Shown here: positions 1 to 8,425 of the stretch, piece by piece
Numbering within the stretch: position 1 is the first letter of the stretch
Layout of the letters: the number at the start of each line of letters is the position of its first letter
Source: Deltaproteobacteria bacterium
GTDB taxonomy: Bacteria; Desulfobacterota; Binatia; UBA9968
NCBI GenBank assembly: GCA_016210115.1
Contig: JACQUW010000131.1
Span: 1-41,408, forward strand
Direction of reading: 5' to 3'
Length of the DNA: 41,408 nucleotides
Position numbers and translations under genes: made by a program
The notes under the pieces: model-generated
The model's input: only the letters and a program-made list of their open reading frames with translations
The model's database searches: none
What the model was told of the DNA's origin: nothing

Positions 1-172
1 CGCTTTTCACCTCGTCAATTTTAAAGAAATAGCGACCGCGTTTGGTTTCCACCAAATAGTGCGTGTTTACCGAACCATTTCTTATACCGGTCAAGGAGAC
101 GAGGTCACCGAGTCCGAAATCGTCTGCAATCCGAGCAGCCTCTCTTTTGGTCAGAAGAGTGTAAATAGCCAT
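1..172 (-). CDS. thrB: Homoserine kinase (APH-fold, ThrB type II), N-terminal part, cut by window edge
   Basis: The first 57 residues are visible, beginning MAIYTLLTKREAARIADDFG and continuing through a GIRNGSVNTHYLVET stretch followed by KRGRYFFKI. This matches the start of the aminoglycoside-phosphotransferase-like homoserine kinase, in which an N-terminal helix precedes the glycine-loop strand ('G..N.NY.V.T'). That enzyme phosphorylates homoserine in the cytoplasm on the threonine pathway. The ATG at 172 is preceded on the minus strand by a GGGAG Shine-Dalgarno-like stretch. The catalytic Brenner motif lies outside the window, so the call rests on the N-terminal pattern; another APH-family kinase is possible. 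It is divergent from the glutaredoxin gene. Confidence 0.75.
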   Translation of the reverse strand, partial: MAIYTLLTKREAARIADDFGLGDLVSLTGIRNGSVNTHYLVETKRGRYFFKIDEVKS

Positions 173-232
173 CCGCTAGTGTTACTCCCGGAATGTAGAA
201 ATGACGGGAACTTATAAACTGAAATTATTCTT

Positions 233-261
233 AACTTATTTCAATTAGAGGAAAATGTCAA
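233..261 (-). promoter_or_regulatory. Putative sigma-70-type promoter for the homoserine kinase gene
   Basis: On the minus strand a perfect TTGACA (256-261) is followed after 17 bases by TAAGTT (233-238), a weak -10, inside an AT-rich block that contrasts with the GC-rich surroundings. The ATG lies about 60 bases downstream. The rest of the 173-475 divergent gap is AT-rich and shows no other recognisable element. Confidence 0.4.
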
Positions 262-475
262 CAAAAAGGTGTTTTTCTGTTTATAATCCCGAAAAAACTT
301 CAGAATTGTCAAGAGAACTCAATAGCTTAGCGGTTGCCTAAAAAACAGGCAATCGCTTGTTTAATGAAGTGTCATCGGTCAGGGAAAGCCGAATTCCTTA
401 TCCCCCGGCGCTTGATCCGGAGTTGCTGGGCATATAGAAAATTAGGAGAGCTATTCATTCAAAAGGTTCAATGTT

Positions 476-727
476 ATGGCGGAAGTGACAGTATATACAA
501 CGCGTTACTGTCCCTTTTGCACAAGGGCGAAAGCGCTTCTCCGCGCCAAGAACATAACGTTTGTGGAGATTGATGTGACACACGACGACTTCCGTCGCGA
601 GGAGATGATGCGACTATCGGGCCGGCGCACAGTGCCGCAGATCTTTATCGACGGCAGGGCTATTGGAGGGTGTGAAGATATTGAAAAGCTGGATTCATCA
701 GGGGAACTTGACCGGCTCTTAGCGTAA
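476..727 (+). CDS. grxC: Glutaredoxin (Grx3-type)
   Basis: An 83-residue protein of the usual glutaredoxin 3 length. It has the redox-active C12-P-F-C15 site after the first strand (VTVYTTRYCPFC), the cis-proline strand RRTVPQIFI, and the glutathione-binding GGCED turn near residue 64. Glutaredoxins use glutathione to reduce protein disulfides and mixed disulfides in the cytoplasm. The ATG follows an AAAGGTTC stretch, and a GGAG sits further upstream at about 444, so the ribosome site is not strong. The gene stands alone between the divergent kinase gene and tRNA-Cys on the opposite strand. The family call is secure; the paralogue name is less so. Confidence 0.88.
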   Translation: MAEVTVYTTRYCPFCTRAKALLRAKNITFVEIDVTHDDFRREEMMRLSGRRTVPQIFIDGRAIGGCEDIEKLDSSGELDRLLA

Positions 728-811
728 TCCGCAAGGATAAAAACAAGGAGGGTGAGCGCTCGGAGCAGATCCCCTGAGCTGAAGGAGCGGGCGTCTGGAA
801 AAGAAAAAAAT

Positions 812-887
812 TGGAGGCGGCGAGCGGATTCGAACCGCTGCATCGAGGTTTTGCAGACCTCTCCCTTAACCACTTGGGTACGCCGCC
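812..887 (-). tRNA. tRNA-Cys (anticodon GCA), CCA encoded
   Basis: Read on the minus strand, the acceptor stem GGCGGCG (887-881) pairs with CGCCGCC, followed by U and a genomically encoded CCA at 814-812. The anticodon arm is GAGGT-CTGCAAA-ACCTC with GCA at 854-852, and the T arm has GCGG-TTCGAAT-CCGC. A T-rich run immediately downstream (about 810 to 801) may end transcription. Confidence 0.96.
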
Positions 888-1376
888 CTGGGGTAGTTTT
901 TAACATAGAAATTCCTTGGCTTTCAAGGTCGCTCCGATATTGCGCCGCCGGCACGAATCGTCTCGGTTTGATTGACAACTCCATGGCAAACAAGTAATAA
1001 AATCGCTAAGCCGAGTTATTCATTGATGGGTGTAATGCCACGACTTTCTTCAGGCGCGGGAAGCTCTGGAAAAATCCGTTGATGGTTCGACAGTCTCACC
1101 ACGAACGGCCATAGTTGGAATTCCAAGTCCGTAGTTCGCGCCGATTCGTCCGAGGGGGCTGCGTGGTGATGAATAATCCGTGCTAGCAGGCCGCTGAAAA
1201 GAGGCCTGCATCCGCCGTCAGTCCGCCCGGGAGTTTCTTTCCGGCCCGACGCTTTACACTATGCACGTTCGCGAGATCGTGGCGAGCGCGTTTGTGCCAT
1301 ACTTCAAATTTATTCTTGCGACCATGGGCTTGCTTCCGGAGAAGACACTTTAGAGGGAATTGGGGGGAAATCATAA
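888..1376. other. Intergenic stretch, no supported gene
   Basis: This stretch of 489 bases separates tRNA-Cys from the ferredoxin fusion gene. It holds a short imperfect dyad near 1188-1212 (AGGCCGCTGAAAAGAGGCCT). A 30-codon open frame runs from 1261 to 1353 (starts MHVREIVASAFVPYFKF) and has no ribosome site and no recognised similarity. I see no convincing promoter or RNA. Confidence 0.5.
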
Positions 1377-2972
1377 ATGGCAACGATGATTACAAGCGAG
1401 TGCATCAACTGTGGGGCATGCGAGCCCGAATGTCCCAATAATGCCATAAGCCAGGGCGAGGAAATCTATCTGATCGACCCTCAGTTATGTACCGAGTGCG
1501 TGGGATTCCACGATTACGAAGCTTGCGCTGCCGTTTGTCCCGTCGATTGTTGTGTAACGGACCCAAACAATGTCGAGGCTGAGGAGGCGTTGATCGCTCG
1601 GGCCCGAGACCTCCATAAGGACGTCGATTTCGGCCCGACTTATGCGTCACGTTTTCATAAAGCCGAAGGGGACACGGCTCCGGCGGCACAGACGACGACC
1701 GCAGAACAGGCGCCGCAAAGCGGGGTGACTGCGCCCGCGGCCACAGAGGCGAAGCCAGCGCCTGTTCACCAAAAACTGGCAGCCGAACAACCGCCGCAAA
1801 GCCAAACGGTGACGCCCGCCGGGCCAGAGCCGAAGAAGCCCGAGTCGGTCGAAACTGCGCAACCGGCAGCTTCCGCGCCGCCCGAGCCTTCAGCGCAAGC
1901 GCCGGCCGAAGTCAAGGCGGTCGCTCCTCCGTCCAAACCGGCGCCCAAGGAACCGCCAGCTCAAAGGGCGCAAGCGGCAGCGCCTTCACCTCCTCGCGCC
2001 ATGGTCGAGCCCAAGCCACCTGTAGTTGCGACGGCGGCACAAGCTCCGGCGCCTCAGAAGCCTGAGAAAAAACGATTCCCGGGAGAGATGCCGGCAGGTT
2101 TTAACGAAATCAGGGTGCAACTCAAAGAGGGCGGGCCGCTCAAGGGAACGCTCCCGCGCATCGTCCTCTTTGTTTTACAGCCTTTACTTGGGGCGCTGCC
2201 GCACGCTGACAAACAGAATTTGGAACGGGGCGTCGGGAGCTTTTACTGGTTCAGCGCGGCCGGCGCGACTGCTTTGAACATTCTGCTGAATATTATCCTT
2301 TATCCTCTGTTATTGATGGGCATTGCGACCGCGCTCTCCGGGACGAGTATTCTTTTTAGTCAGAAAATCAACCTTTACATTCTCGCGGGAATAGTTTTGG
2401 GGTTTATCGAAGGGGCATATCGTCTCAGAGACGGAATTATTCACGTCAAACCGGCAGAGGATATGGTTTATCCCGCGGCGATATACGGGGTGTTGCTTTC
2501 CTACATTCTTGGACCTGTTTTGAGAAGGCGGGCAGGACTCCTGAGGAGTATGGCGATCCCTGTGGATGGTTTCTATGGCAAGGGCTTTGTTGAGAAGCTC
2601 GAGCGGGAACGTCGATATGGAAATGTCTACACAATCGAGGACTGGGGAGAGGCCTATTTCGTGCGGGTTGAGTTTCCGCGGAGAATCCCTGACATAGGCC
2701 TTGCAGCGGCCGGAAATCTCCCCCGCGAGATGCCCGATTACGATTACGACTTGATGTTGAAGAACGGTAATTTTATAGTAAAGGGCAGGTGCCCGGACGA
2801 GCGCATAAGAAAAATATCCTCAAGTGTCGGCGCCTTTCCGCCGGAATTTACCACGGTTATCCCGCTCGGGGAGAAGGTTGAAGGCTTCGCGCACCGGGTT
2901 GAAAATAAGGCCCTGGAGGTTTTGCTCCCGAAGCAAAAGAAATCTAAAGCGGAGGGAACCGATCATCGGTAA
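1377..2972 (+). CDS. Ferredoxin - Pro/Ala linker - membrane domain - Hsp20-like fusion protein
   Basis: The protein has 531 residues and three parts. Residues 1-85 form a YfhL-like 2[4Fe-4S] ferredoxin: C9xxC12xxC15xxxC19P, then C38xxC41 with C50xxxC54P. Residues 95-235 are a low-complexity Pro/Ala/Lys/Gln linker. Residues about 240-390 contain three hydrophobic segments (near 288-322, 332-350 and 365-382), so the protein is membrane-anchored. The last 115 residues (about 414-525) look like an alpha-crystallin/Hsp20 domain, with a 'GEAYFVRVEFP' strand, a 'NGNFIVKGRCPDE' strand and 'NKALEVLLPK' near the end. Stand-alone YfhL ferredoxins are about 85 residues, so the rest is an addition. G-rich sequence precedes the ATG. 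rimI follows after 25 bases, suggesting co-transcription. Domain calls are by pattern; the combined function is unknown. Confidence 0.75.
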   Translation: MATMITSECINCGACEPECPNNAISQGEEIYLIDPQLCTECVGFHDYEACAAVCPVDCCVTDPNNVEAEEALIARARDLHKDVDFGPTYASRFHKAEGDTAPAAQTTTAEQAPQSGVTAPAATEAKPAPVHQKLAAEQPPQSQTVTPAGPEPKKPESVETAQPAASAPPEPSAQAPAEVKAVAPPSKPAPKEPPAQRAQAAAPSPPRAMVEPKPPVVATAAQAPAPQKPEKKRFPGEMPAGFNEIRVQLKEGGPLKGTLPRIVLFVLQPLLGALPHADKQNLERGVGSFYWFSAAGATALNILLNIILYPLLLMGIATALSGTSILFSQKINLYILAGIVLGFIEGAYRLRDGIIHVKPAEDMVYPAAIYGVLLSYILGPVLRRRAGLLRSMAIPVDGFYGKGFVEKLERERRYGNVYTIEDWGEAYFVRVEFPRRIPDIGLAAAGNLPREMPDYDYDLMLKNGNFIVKGRCPDERIRKISSSVGAFPPEFTTVIPLGEKVEGFAHRVENKALEVLLPKQKKSKAEGTDHR

Positions 2973-2997
2973 CAGCAAAACCAATAAAGAGGAGTTA

Positions 2998-3495
2998 ATG
3001 GAAAAGCCACAGGAGCCTGCTCTGCCCTGTGGCTTTTCTGTTTCCGCGGGCTCACTTTCATTCAGAGAGATGGATCCTTCGGATATCGACGAGGTCCTAT
3101 CGATTGAACGCTCCTCATTTTCGTATCCCTGGAGCGTAGAGTTTTTTCTTCAAGAAACAAGAGTTCCGTGCGCCCGATCGCTTCTAGGGGTTTTGGACGG
3201 AAAAACTATCGGCTACATCATCTATTGGGTTTTGCCTTACGAAGTGGACATTCACAATCTGGCGGTGGCGCCAGCCTACCGGCGCAAGGGATTCGGCCGG
3301 TCCTTGCTGCAGACCGTCGTTGAAGACGCACGGAAACGGGGCGTGAGTCGCGTGACTCTTGAGGTCAGAAAATCGAATGAAGCAGCACAGTGCCTTTATG
3401 CTTCCCTGGGCTTTACAAGCTGCGGCGTGAGACAGGGCTACTATTCGGACAACAATGAGGATGCCTTGATTATGGTTCTCGATTTGGGCGTCTGA
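2998..3495 (+). CDS. rimI: Ribosomal-protein-alanine N-acetyltransferase RimI-like (GNAT)
   Basis: A 165-residue GNAT acetyltransferase. The N-terminal pattern is 'FREMDPSDIDEVLSIERSSF..PWS..FF', typical of RimI. It is followed by the core strand 'HNLAVAPAYRRKGFGRSLL' carrying the acetyl-CoA pyrophosphate loop (RRKGFG), and 'LEVRKSNEAAQCLYASLGF', the RimI/GNAT motif B. RimI acetylates the N-terminal alanine of ribosomal protein S18. I chose the ATG at 2998 because GAGGAG lies just upstream. An in-frame start at 2824 would overlap the fusion gene by about 150 bases and adds residues with no family match. The gene lies 25 bases after the fusion gene. Confidence 0.85.
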   Translation: MEKPQEPALPCGFSVSAGSLSFREMDPSDIDEVLSIERSSFSYPWSVEFFLQETRVPCARSLLGVLDGKTIGYIIYWVLPYEVDIHNLAVAPAYRRKGFGRSLLQTVVEDARKRGVSRVTLEVRKSNEAAQCLYASLGFTSCGVRQGYYSDNNEDALIMVLDLGV

Positions 3496-3575
3496 AATGC
3501 AGCCCGCCCGTTGCCGCGCAAAAACCTGCGACCGCGCCACTCCGGGTAGCAAAAACTCGACCGCTCACCGACCAA

Positions 3576-3944
3576 TTACTTCTTGATCTCCATAACTTCG
3601 AGGCGGACACCCTCCGGACCCTCAAAGAAGCAGACGTTCCGGCCATCTGGAAGCTGCCGTTGTTCCAGGATCCGGGCGCCGTTTCGCTTCAGCTTTTCCA
3701 CAGTACCGGGCAAATCATCGGCATCCAACGCCAGATGCTCCATCCCGTAGTGCTGTTCCAGCTTCTGTCCGCTGATGAATCCAGTCACGTTGAGCCCCAA
3801 TCCATGAAGGTCGAGACGGTAACCAACGGTCTCTCCGCTTAGATTCTCGGCAACGATCCTGGCACCGAGGTTCTCCACAAGCCACTCTGCGCTCTTCTGC
3901 GGATCAGAGGTCTTGATGTGAAGGTGATTGATCTTGAATCCCAT
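3576..3944 (-). CDS. VOC (glyoxalase/dioxygenase) superfamily protein
   Basis: A 122-residue protein with two beta-alpha-beta-beta-beta modules. It begins MGFKINHLHIKTSDPQKSAEW and ends 'DGRNVCFFEGPEGVRLEVMEIKK', the usual VOC framework. Candidate metal ligands are the histidine in 'NHLHIKT', the histidine in 'GMEHLALD' and the terminal glutamate in 'RLEVMEI'. Members are metal-dependent isomerases, dioxygenases or lyases, and this sequence does not identify the substrate. A strong GGAGG sits 8 bases before the ATG at 3944, which decides the start. It converges with rimI. Confidence 0.8.
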   Translation of the reverse strand: MGFKINHLHIKTSDPQKSAEWLVENLGARIVAENLSGETVGYRLDLHGLGLNVTGFISGQKLEQHYGMEHLALDADDLPGTVEKLKRNGARILEQRQLPDGRNVCFFEGPEGVRLEVMEIKK

Positions 3945-4020
3945 TGACACCTCCTTCAATCTGGCCGAGCCACAACCGAACCTATCCGCGTGCATCCTTC
4001 ATGTCCACCAAATTCGATGA

Positions 4021-4197
4021 TCAAGAATGCGTCCAATCGCGCGCGAGATCCTTCACCCCCATTCTCACAAGGCTTGGCCCCTTGCGAAAACGCCGGGATG
4101 CCCTCAATACGCCAACAAGATGGTTGCTCGAGAAATCGGCGCCGGGCGAGTTGACTGGAATGTCATAATCGAGTAGTTTCAAGCCGCTGCCGGAGAA
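4021..4197 (-). pseudogene. Possible remnant of a decayed gene, 58 codons
   Basis: Between the VOC and tctC starts, the minus strand has one open frame bounded by stops at 4198-4200 and 4021-4023. Its translation has a protein-like composition (for example LKLLDYDIPVNSPG and KGPSLVRMGVKDLARDW) but no ATG. A TTG near its beginning could serve, but no ribosome site is visible. I do not recognise the family. It would lie upstream of the VOC gene in the same direction. Chance remains possible. Confidence 0.22.
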
Positions 4198-4240
4198 TCA
4201 ATCAAGGTAAGGGAATAAAGCCAGGCGATGGAGGAGGGGT

Positions 4241-5221
4241 ATGTTTGACAGGTTTTGGGGAATTCTCGTTTCTCTGGTTATTGCTACTTTGGGCGGATCG
4301 CAGGTTCTCGCGCAACAGTATCCCACGAAAGTGATTACGATGGTGGTGCCATTCTCCGCGGGCGGACCGACGGACACCGTGGCCCGCCTGCTGAGCCACG
4401 CCATGGGCGCAACGCTCAAGCAGCAGATCATCGTGGAGAACGTCGCCGGGGCCGGCGGCACGATCGCCCCCGCAAGGGTGGCAAAAGCGACACCTGACGG
4501 CTACACAATTTTGATACACCACATCGGCATGTCGACAGCGCCGGCGCTGTATCGCAAGCTGCCGTATAAACCGCTTGAAGAGTTCGAGCCGATCGGCTTG
4601 ATCAACGAGGTGCCGATGACGTTCGTGGCGAGAAAAGATTTTCCGCCCAAGGATCCGAAGGAACTGATCGCGTACGTGAAAGCGAACAAAGATAAGGTCA
4701 CGTATGCCAACGCCGGTCTCGGCGCTGCCTCGCACCTGTGCGGGATGCTTTTTATGAGCGCCATTCAGACGGACCTCACGACTGTTCCCTACAAGGGCAC
4801 AGGTCCGGCCATGAACGACCTGCTGGGAGGCCAGGTGGATTTCATGTGCGATCAGACCACCAACACAACCAGCCAGATCAAGGCTGGAAAAATCAAAGTT
4901 TACGCTGTAACGACAAAGACGCGCGTGCCGTCACTTCCGAACGTGCCGACGTTGCAAGAATCCGGATTGACTAATTTCGAGGTTTCGATCTGGCATGGTC
5001 TCTATGGGCCGAAGGGCACACCGAAGCCGGTGATCGCGACCCTTACGAAGGCGCTTCAGGTTGCTCTCAAGGATGCGACGGTGAAGCGGCGCTTTGCGGA
5101 ATTGGGTACGGAACCCGTTGCGGAAAAGCGCGCTACTCCCGACGCGCTGCGATCCCACCTTAAATCGGAAATTGAGAAATGGGGACCGATCATCAAGAAG
5201 GCGGGCGTCTACGCGGACTGA
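4241..5221 (+). CDS. tctC: Tripartite tricarboxylate transporter substrate-binding protein (Bug/TctC)
   Basis: A 326-residue periplasmic binding protein. Residues 1-25 are a signal peptide ending VLAQQYP. The mature part carries the Bug hallmarks: 'YPTKVITMVVPFSAGGPTDTVAR', 'VENVAGAGGTIA', 'KATPDGYTIL', 'PYKGTGPAMNDLLGGQVDF' and 'VPTLQESGL'. Bug proteins capture a carboxylate or similar small ligand in the periplasm and deliver it to TctAB. GGAGGAGGGG directly before the ATG is a strong ribosome site. It is the first gene of a tctCBA set; 73 bases separate it from tctB. The ligand cannot be read from sequence. Confidence 0.93.
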   Translation: MFDRFWGILVSLVIATLGGSQVLAQQYPTKVITMVVPFSAGGPTDTVARLLSHAMGATLKQQIIVENVAGAGGTIAPARVAKATPDGYTILIHHIGMSTAPALYRKLPYKPLEEFEPIGLINEVPMTFVARKDFPPKDPKELIAYVKANKDKVTYANAGLGAASHLCGMLFMSAIQTDLTTVPYKGTGPAMNDLLGGQVDFMCDQTTNTTSQIKAGKIKVYAVTTKTRVPSLPNVPTLQESGLTNFEVSIWHGLYGPKGTPKPVIATLTKALQVALKDATVKRRFAELGTEPVAEKRATPDALRSHLKSEIEKWGPIIKKAGVYAD

Positions 5222-5294
5222 TGAGTTATTTGGAATTGCATCCTAAGCTTCGGGGTGACCCGAAGTCTGTAGACGTACGTTTTAGGGGGAATGA

Positions 5295-5756
5295 TTGAGC
5301 GCGGTCGTACGCAATGCCAAAGATTTCTGGACCGGCGTCATTTATCTGGCCTTTGGGCTGAGCGCAGTCCTTATCGCCAGAGACTACGGCATGGGCACCG
5401 CTCTCAAGATGGGTCCGGGCTACTTCCCCACAGTGCTCGGTTTTCTGCTCATACTCGTCGGCTTGATTTCGCTGGTCCGCTCTTTTATCGAGCCGGGCAG
5501 TCCAATTGGCCCCTTTGCGATCAAGGGTCTCCTGCTGGTGATCGCCTCGACGTTCCTGTTCGGCTACGTCGTTCGAGGCGCCGGTTTGGTGATCGCGCTC
5601 CCCCTGCTGGTTGTGATCAGCGCGTATGCCAGTCGCGATTTCCGTTGGGGACCTTCACTCTCCCTGGCGGCAGGACTCACTCTGTTTTGCATCCTGGTTT
5701 TCCTGAAGGGTTTGGGCGTGCCGCTTCCTACGCTGGGTTACTGGTTTGGTGGCTGA
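5295..5756 (+). CDS. tctB: Tripartite tricarboxylate transporter small membrane subunit TctB
   Basis: A 153-residue protein with four hydrophobic segments (about residues 10-28, 43-62, 78-108 and 120-140) and the family signature 'AFGLSAVLIARDYGMGTALKMGPGYFP' near the N-terminus. TctB is the small integral membrane subunit that works with TctA. The start is a TTG at 5295. The AGGGGGA box at 5284-5290 fits it, and no in-frame ATG precedes it. It lies between tctC and tctA on the same strand. Confidence 0.88.
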   Translation: MSAVVRNAKDFWTGVIYLAFGLSAVLIARDYGMGTALKMGPGYFPTVLGFLLILVGLISLVRSFIEPGSPIGPFAIKGLLLVIASTFLFGYVVRGAGLVIALPLLVVISAYASRDFRWGPSLSLAAGLTLFCILVFLKGLGVPLPTLGYWFGG

Positions 5757-5816
5757 TGCGCGGGTAAATCATCTATATGGCTCGACGGGCGGAAGGAAAA
5801 GGGCCGCCGCCGTCCG

Positions 5817-7340
5817 ATGAGCCCGGTTCGTGAAATGGAATTAATCGACAATATCGCTCTTGGTCTTTCAACCGCGATCACGCTCGGCAACCTGCTTTAC
5901 TGTTTTGGCGGCGTTTTTCTCGGCACGCTCATCGGGGTGTTGCCCGGGCTCGGACCGACGGCCACGATCGCCATGCTGCTCCCCATCACCTTCACGTTAC
6001 CGCCGGTCTCCGCCCTTATCATGTTAGCCGGCATCTACTACGGGTCGCAGTACGGCGGCTCCACGACCTCCATTCTGGTCAATCTTCCTGGCGAAGCGGC
6101 TTCAGTGGTTACCACGCTTGACGGATATCAGATGGCGCGCCGGGGGCGTGCCGGCGTGGCTCTGGCGACCTCTGCGATCGGCTCCTTCTTTGCCGGCACG
6201 GTGGCCACTCTTCTGATCGTCTTCTTCGCGCCGCCTCTCGCCGAAATCGCACTCCAGTTCGGCCCGGCCGAGTTTTTTTCGCTCCTGGTGCTAGGTCTGA
6301 TCGCGTCGGTAGTCCTGGCCCAGGGCTCACTGCTGCATGCCATTGGAATGGTCGTGCTCGGCCTTTTCTTAGGATTGATAGGCACGGATGTCAACTCCGG
6401 CGCGCAACGATACACCTTTGAGATCCCCGACTTGGCTGATGGTATCGGATTCGTGGTGGTTGCCATGGGCATGTTCGGCCTGGCTGAGATCATACGCAAC
6501 CTGGAGCATGAGGCGCACCGCTCAGTTATGATAACAAAGATCAGCGGCCTGATGCCGACCAGGGAGGACTGGAAGCGCATGATAGCGCCGATCCTGCGCG
6601 GAACGGCCATAGGCTCGATTCTGGGCATTTTACCGGGCAGCGGCTCCATCTTGGGCTCTTTCGCGGCCTATTCGATCGAAAAGAAAGTCTCGAAGAACTC
6701 GGCTGAGTTCGGCAAGGGGGCTATCGAAGGGGTGGCCGCTCCTGAATCAGCCAATAACGCGGGCGCTCAGACGTCCTTTATTCCGATGCTGACGTTGGGA
6801 ATCCCCTCCAATCCGATCATGGCGCTCATGATCGGAGCGATGATCATCCAGGGGATTCAGCCCGGACCGTCCGTAATCAACGAACAGCCGGCGCTGTTCT
6901 GGGGAATCATCGTCTCGATGTGGATCGGCAACTTTTTTCTGGTCATACTGAACCTGCCGCTGATCGGGCTCTGGGTTCGGATGATCATGGTGCCTTATCA
7001 ACTGCTTTATCCGGCAATCCTGGTATTCTGCGCGATCGGCGTCTTCAGCCTGAATAACCGTGAGTTCGATATCTACCTGATGGGGCTGTTCGGGCTCATG
7101 GGTTACGTCTTTTCAAAGCTTGGCTGCGAACCGGCGCCCATGCTGCTCGCGTTCATTCTCGGCCCGTTGATGGAAGAGTATCTGCGCCGGGCGCTGCTGA
7201 TCTCGCGCGGCAATCCGTGGGTGTTCGTGCAGCGTCCAATCAGCGCTACGTTGCTCGCCCTGGCGGTGCTGGCAATGTGCTCGGTCCTGATCCCCGCCTT
7301 CGGAAAAACACGCGAGGAAGCTTTTCGCGAGGAAGCCTGA
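5817..7340 (+). CDS. tctA: Tripartite tricarboxylate transporter large permease TctA
   Basis: A 507-residue polytopic membrane protein with the conserved TctA signatures: 'GTLIGVLPGLGPTATIAMLLP', 'YGGSTTSILVNLPGEAASVVTTLDGYQMA', 'ILPGSGSILGSFAAYSIEKK' and 'GAQTSFIPMLTLGIPSNPIMALMIGA'. It is the permease that couples ion flow to uptake of the ligand delivered by TctC. About twelve hydrophobic segments can be seen. Two starts are possible: ATG at 5817, with a GGAAGGAAAAGGG stretch about 15 bases upstream, or ATG at 5835 (MELIDNIALG), which matches the usual family start but has a poor ribosome site. It ends 9 bases from the convergent amidohydrolase gene. Confidence 0.94.
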   Translation: MSPVREMELIDNIALGLSTAITLGNLLYCFGGVFLGTLIGVLPGLGPTATIAMLLPITFTLPPVSALIMLAGIYYGSQYGGSTTSILVNLPGEAASVVTTLDGYQMARRGRAGVALATSAIGSFFAGTVATLLIVFFAPPLAEIALQFGPAEFFSLLVLGLIASVVLAQGSLLHAIGMVVLGLFLGLIGTDVNSGAQRYTFEIPDLADGIGFVVVAMGMFGLAEIIRNLEHEAHRSVMITKISGLMPTREDWKRMIAPILRGTAIGSILGILPGSGSILGSFAAYSIEKKVSKNSAEFGKGAIEGVAAPESANNAGAQTSFIPMLTLGIPSNPIMALMIGAMIIQGIQPGPSVINEQPALFWGIIVSMWIGNFFLVILNLPLIGLWVRMIMVPYQLLYPAILVFCAIGVFSLNNREFDIYLMGLFGLMGYVFSKLGCEPAPMLLAFILGPLMEEYLRRALLISRGNPWVFVQRPISATLLALAVLAMCSVLIPAFGKTREEAFREEA

Positions 7341-7349
7341 GCCACCTCC

Positions 7350-8336
7350 TTAATTCAGTTTCAGAAGCTCTCTCGCATTCCCTCCCAGCATGAGATCTTT
7401 GCTCTTCTCGTCCAATTCGAGCTTCCGGATGTTCTCAATAAAGTTCTTGATATTGAGCGGGTCTCCGCTGAATTCCTGGGGGTAATCGGTGCCGAACACC
7501 AAGCGGTTGGGCCGGATAGTCGTTAAAGCGCATCGGACCGAGTTCATCCCCCCATGATGGCCGGCCAGGTTGAAATACATCTTATTGAAATGAACATCAA
7601 AGGGCTCCCGGTTGCAGGTTCCTTCCGGACGGGTGCCGGGCGCTTGTGAAGAGCCAAACTGATACTCAATCCGCTCCTTCAAGGCGGCGATACCGCCTCC
7701 CTTGTGGCTGATCACTAATTTGAGACCGGGAAAATCGTCAAGGACACCGCTGAGAATGATTCTGGTGGTCGCCACCATTAAATCCAGTTCCCGTCCGACG
7801 CTCCGACACATATCGTAGGGCGCGTCCAGGATGGACATTCCGAGCTGTACCCCACTCGGATGTATAAAAACCGGCACGTCCAATTTTAGGACTCTTTCAT
7901 AGAACGGATAAAGCTCCCTCGCATCCATCGAGTGACCATTCGCCTGCGAACGGATCACGACTCCCTTGAGCCCCAGATCTTTTACCGCCCTGTCCAGCTC
8001 CGCGAACGCCTCCGCCCCGCCGAGAGGTGGAACCGGAGCCAATCCCACGAACCTGCGCGGGTATTTTTTCACCAGCTTTGCCACCTCATCATCCCAGACC
8101 CTGCATTCCTCCATCGCAATCCGAGGATCAGCATTGCTCACCGCCATGGAAAGGACAGCCATGTCGATACCCACGGCATCCATGATCCTCAAGTGCTCCT
8201 CTGGATCGCAAAGCTCCGGATGCAAGCTGCCGCGAGGCTTGCCATGCTCATAAAAGATCGCCCTTTCGCCCTTTTTGCCGCCTTTTTTTTGCCATAACCG
8301 CTCAGGCAGAAAATGATGTTCCCAGTCGATAATCAT
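7350..8336 (-). CDS. Amidohydrolase 2 family protein (ACMSD / decarboxylase-like)
   Basis: A 328-residue TIM-barrel protein. The metal motif at the N-terminus is 'DWEHHFLP', that is E-x-H rather than H-x-H. In the family E-x-H is known from non-hydrolytic aromatic-acid decarboxylases such as gamma-resorcylate decarboxylase. Further ligand positions are H in 'FIHPSG', H in 'VISHKGG' and D in 'VFGTDYPQ'. Members hydrolyse or decarboxylate small acids in the cytoplasm. I chose the ATG at 8336 because GGAGG lies 8 bases upstream; an in-frame TTG at 8351 would include that box. Together with the adjacent TctCBA transporter and the MetE-like gene on the same strand, it suggests processing of an imported organic acid. 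This is inference. Confidence 0.85.
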   Translation of the reverse strand: MIIDWEHHFLPERLWQKKGGKKGERAIFYEHGKPRGSLHPELCDPEEHLRIMDAVGIDMAVLSMAVSNADPRIAMEECRVWDDEVAKLVKKYPRRFVGLAPVPPLGGAEAFAELDRAVKDLGLKGVVIRSQANGHSMDARELYPFYERVLKLDVPVFIHPSGVQLGMSILDAPYDMCRSVGRELDLMVATTRIILSGVLDDFPGLKLVISHKGGGIAALKERIEYQFGSSQAPGTRPEGTCNREPFDVHFNKMYFNLAGHHGGMNSVRCALTTIRPNRLVFGTDYPQEFSGDPLNIKNFIENIRKLELDEKSKDLMLGGNARELLKLN

Positions 8337-8425
8337 TGGACAGTCCTCCAAAAAAACCTTTTTTTGCGAACTCCGAAGCTCGCCCGATTCTTAGTCCGAC
8401 CACGTGAGACTCAGTATTTATCTTG

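Noticed and set aside
1261..1353. Thirty-codon open frame ahead of the ferredoxin fusion gene
   Set aside because: No ribosome site and no recognised similarity; it may be chance.
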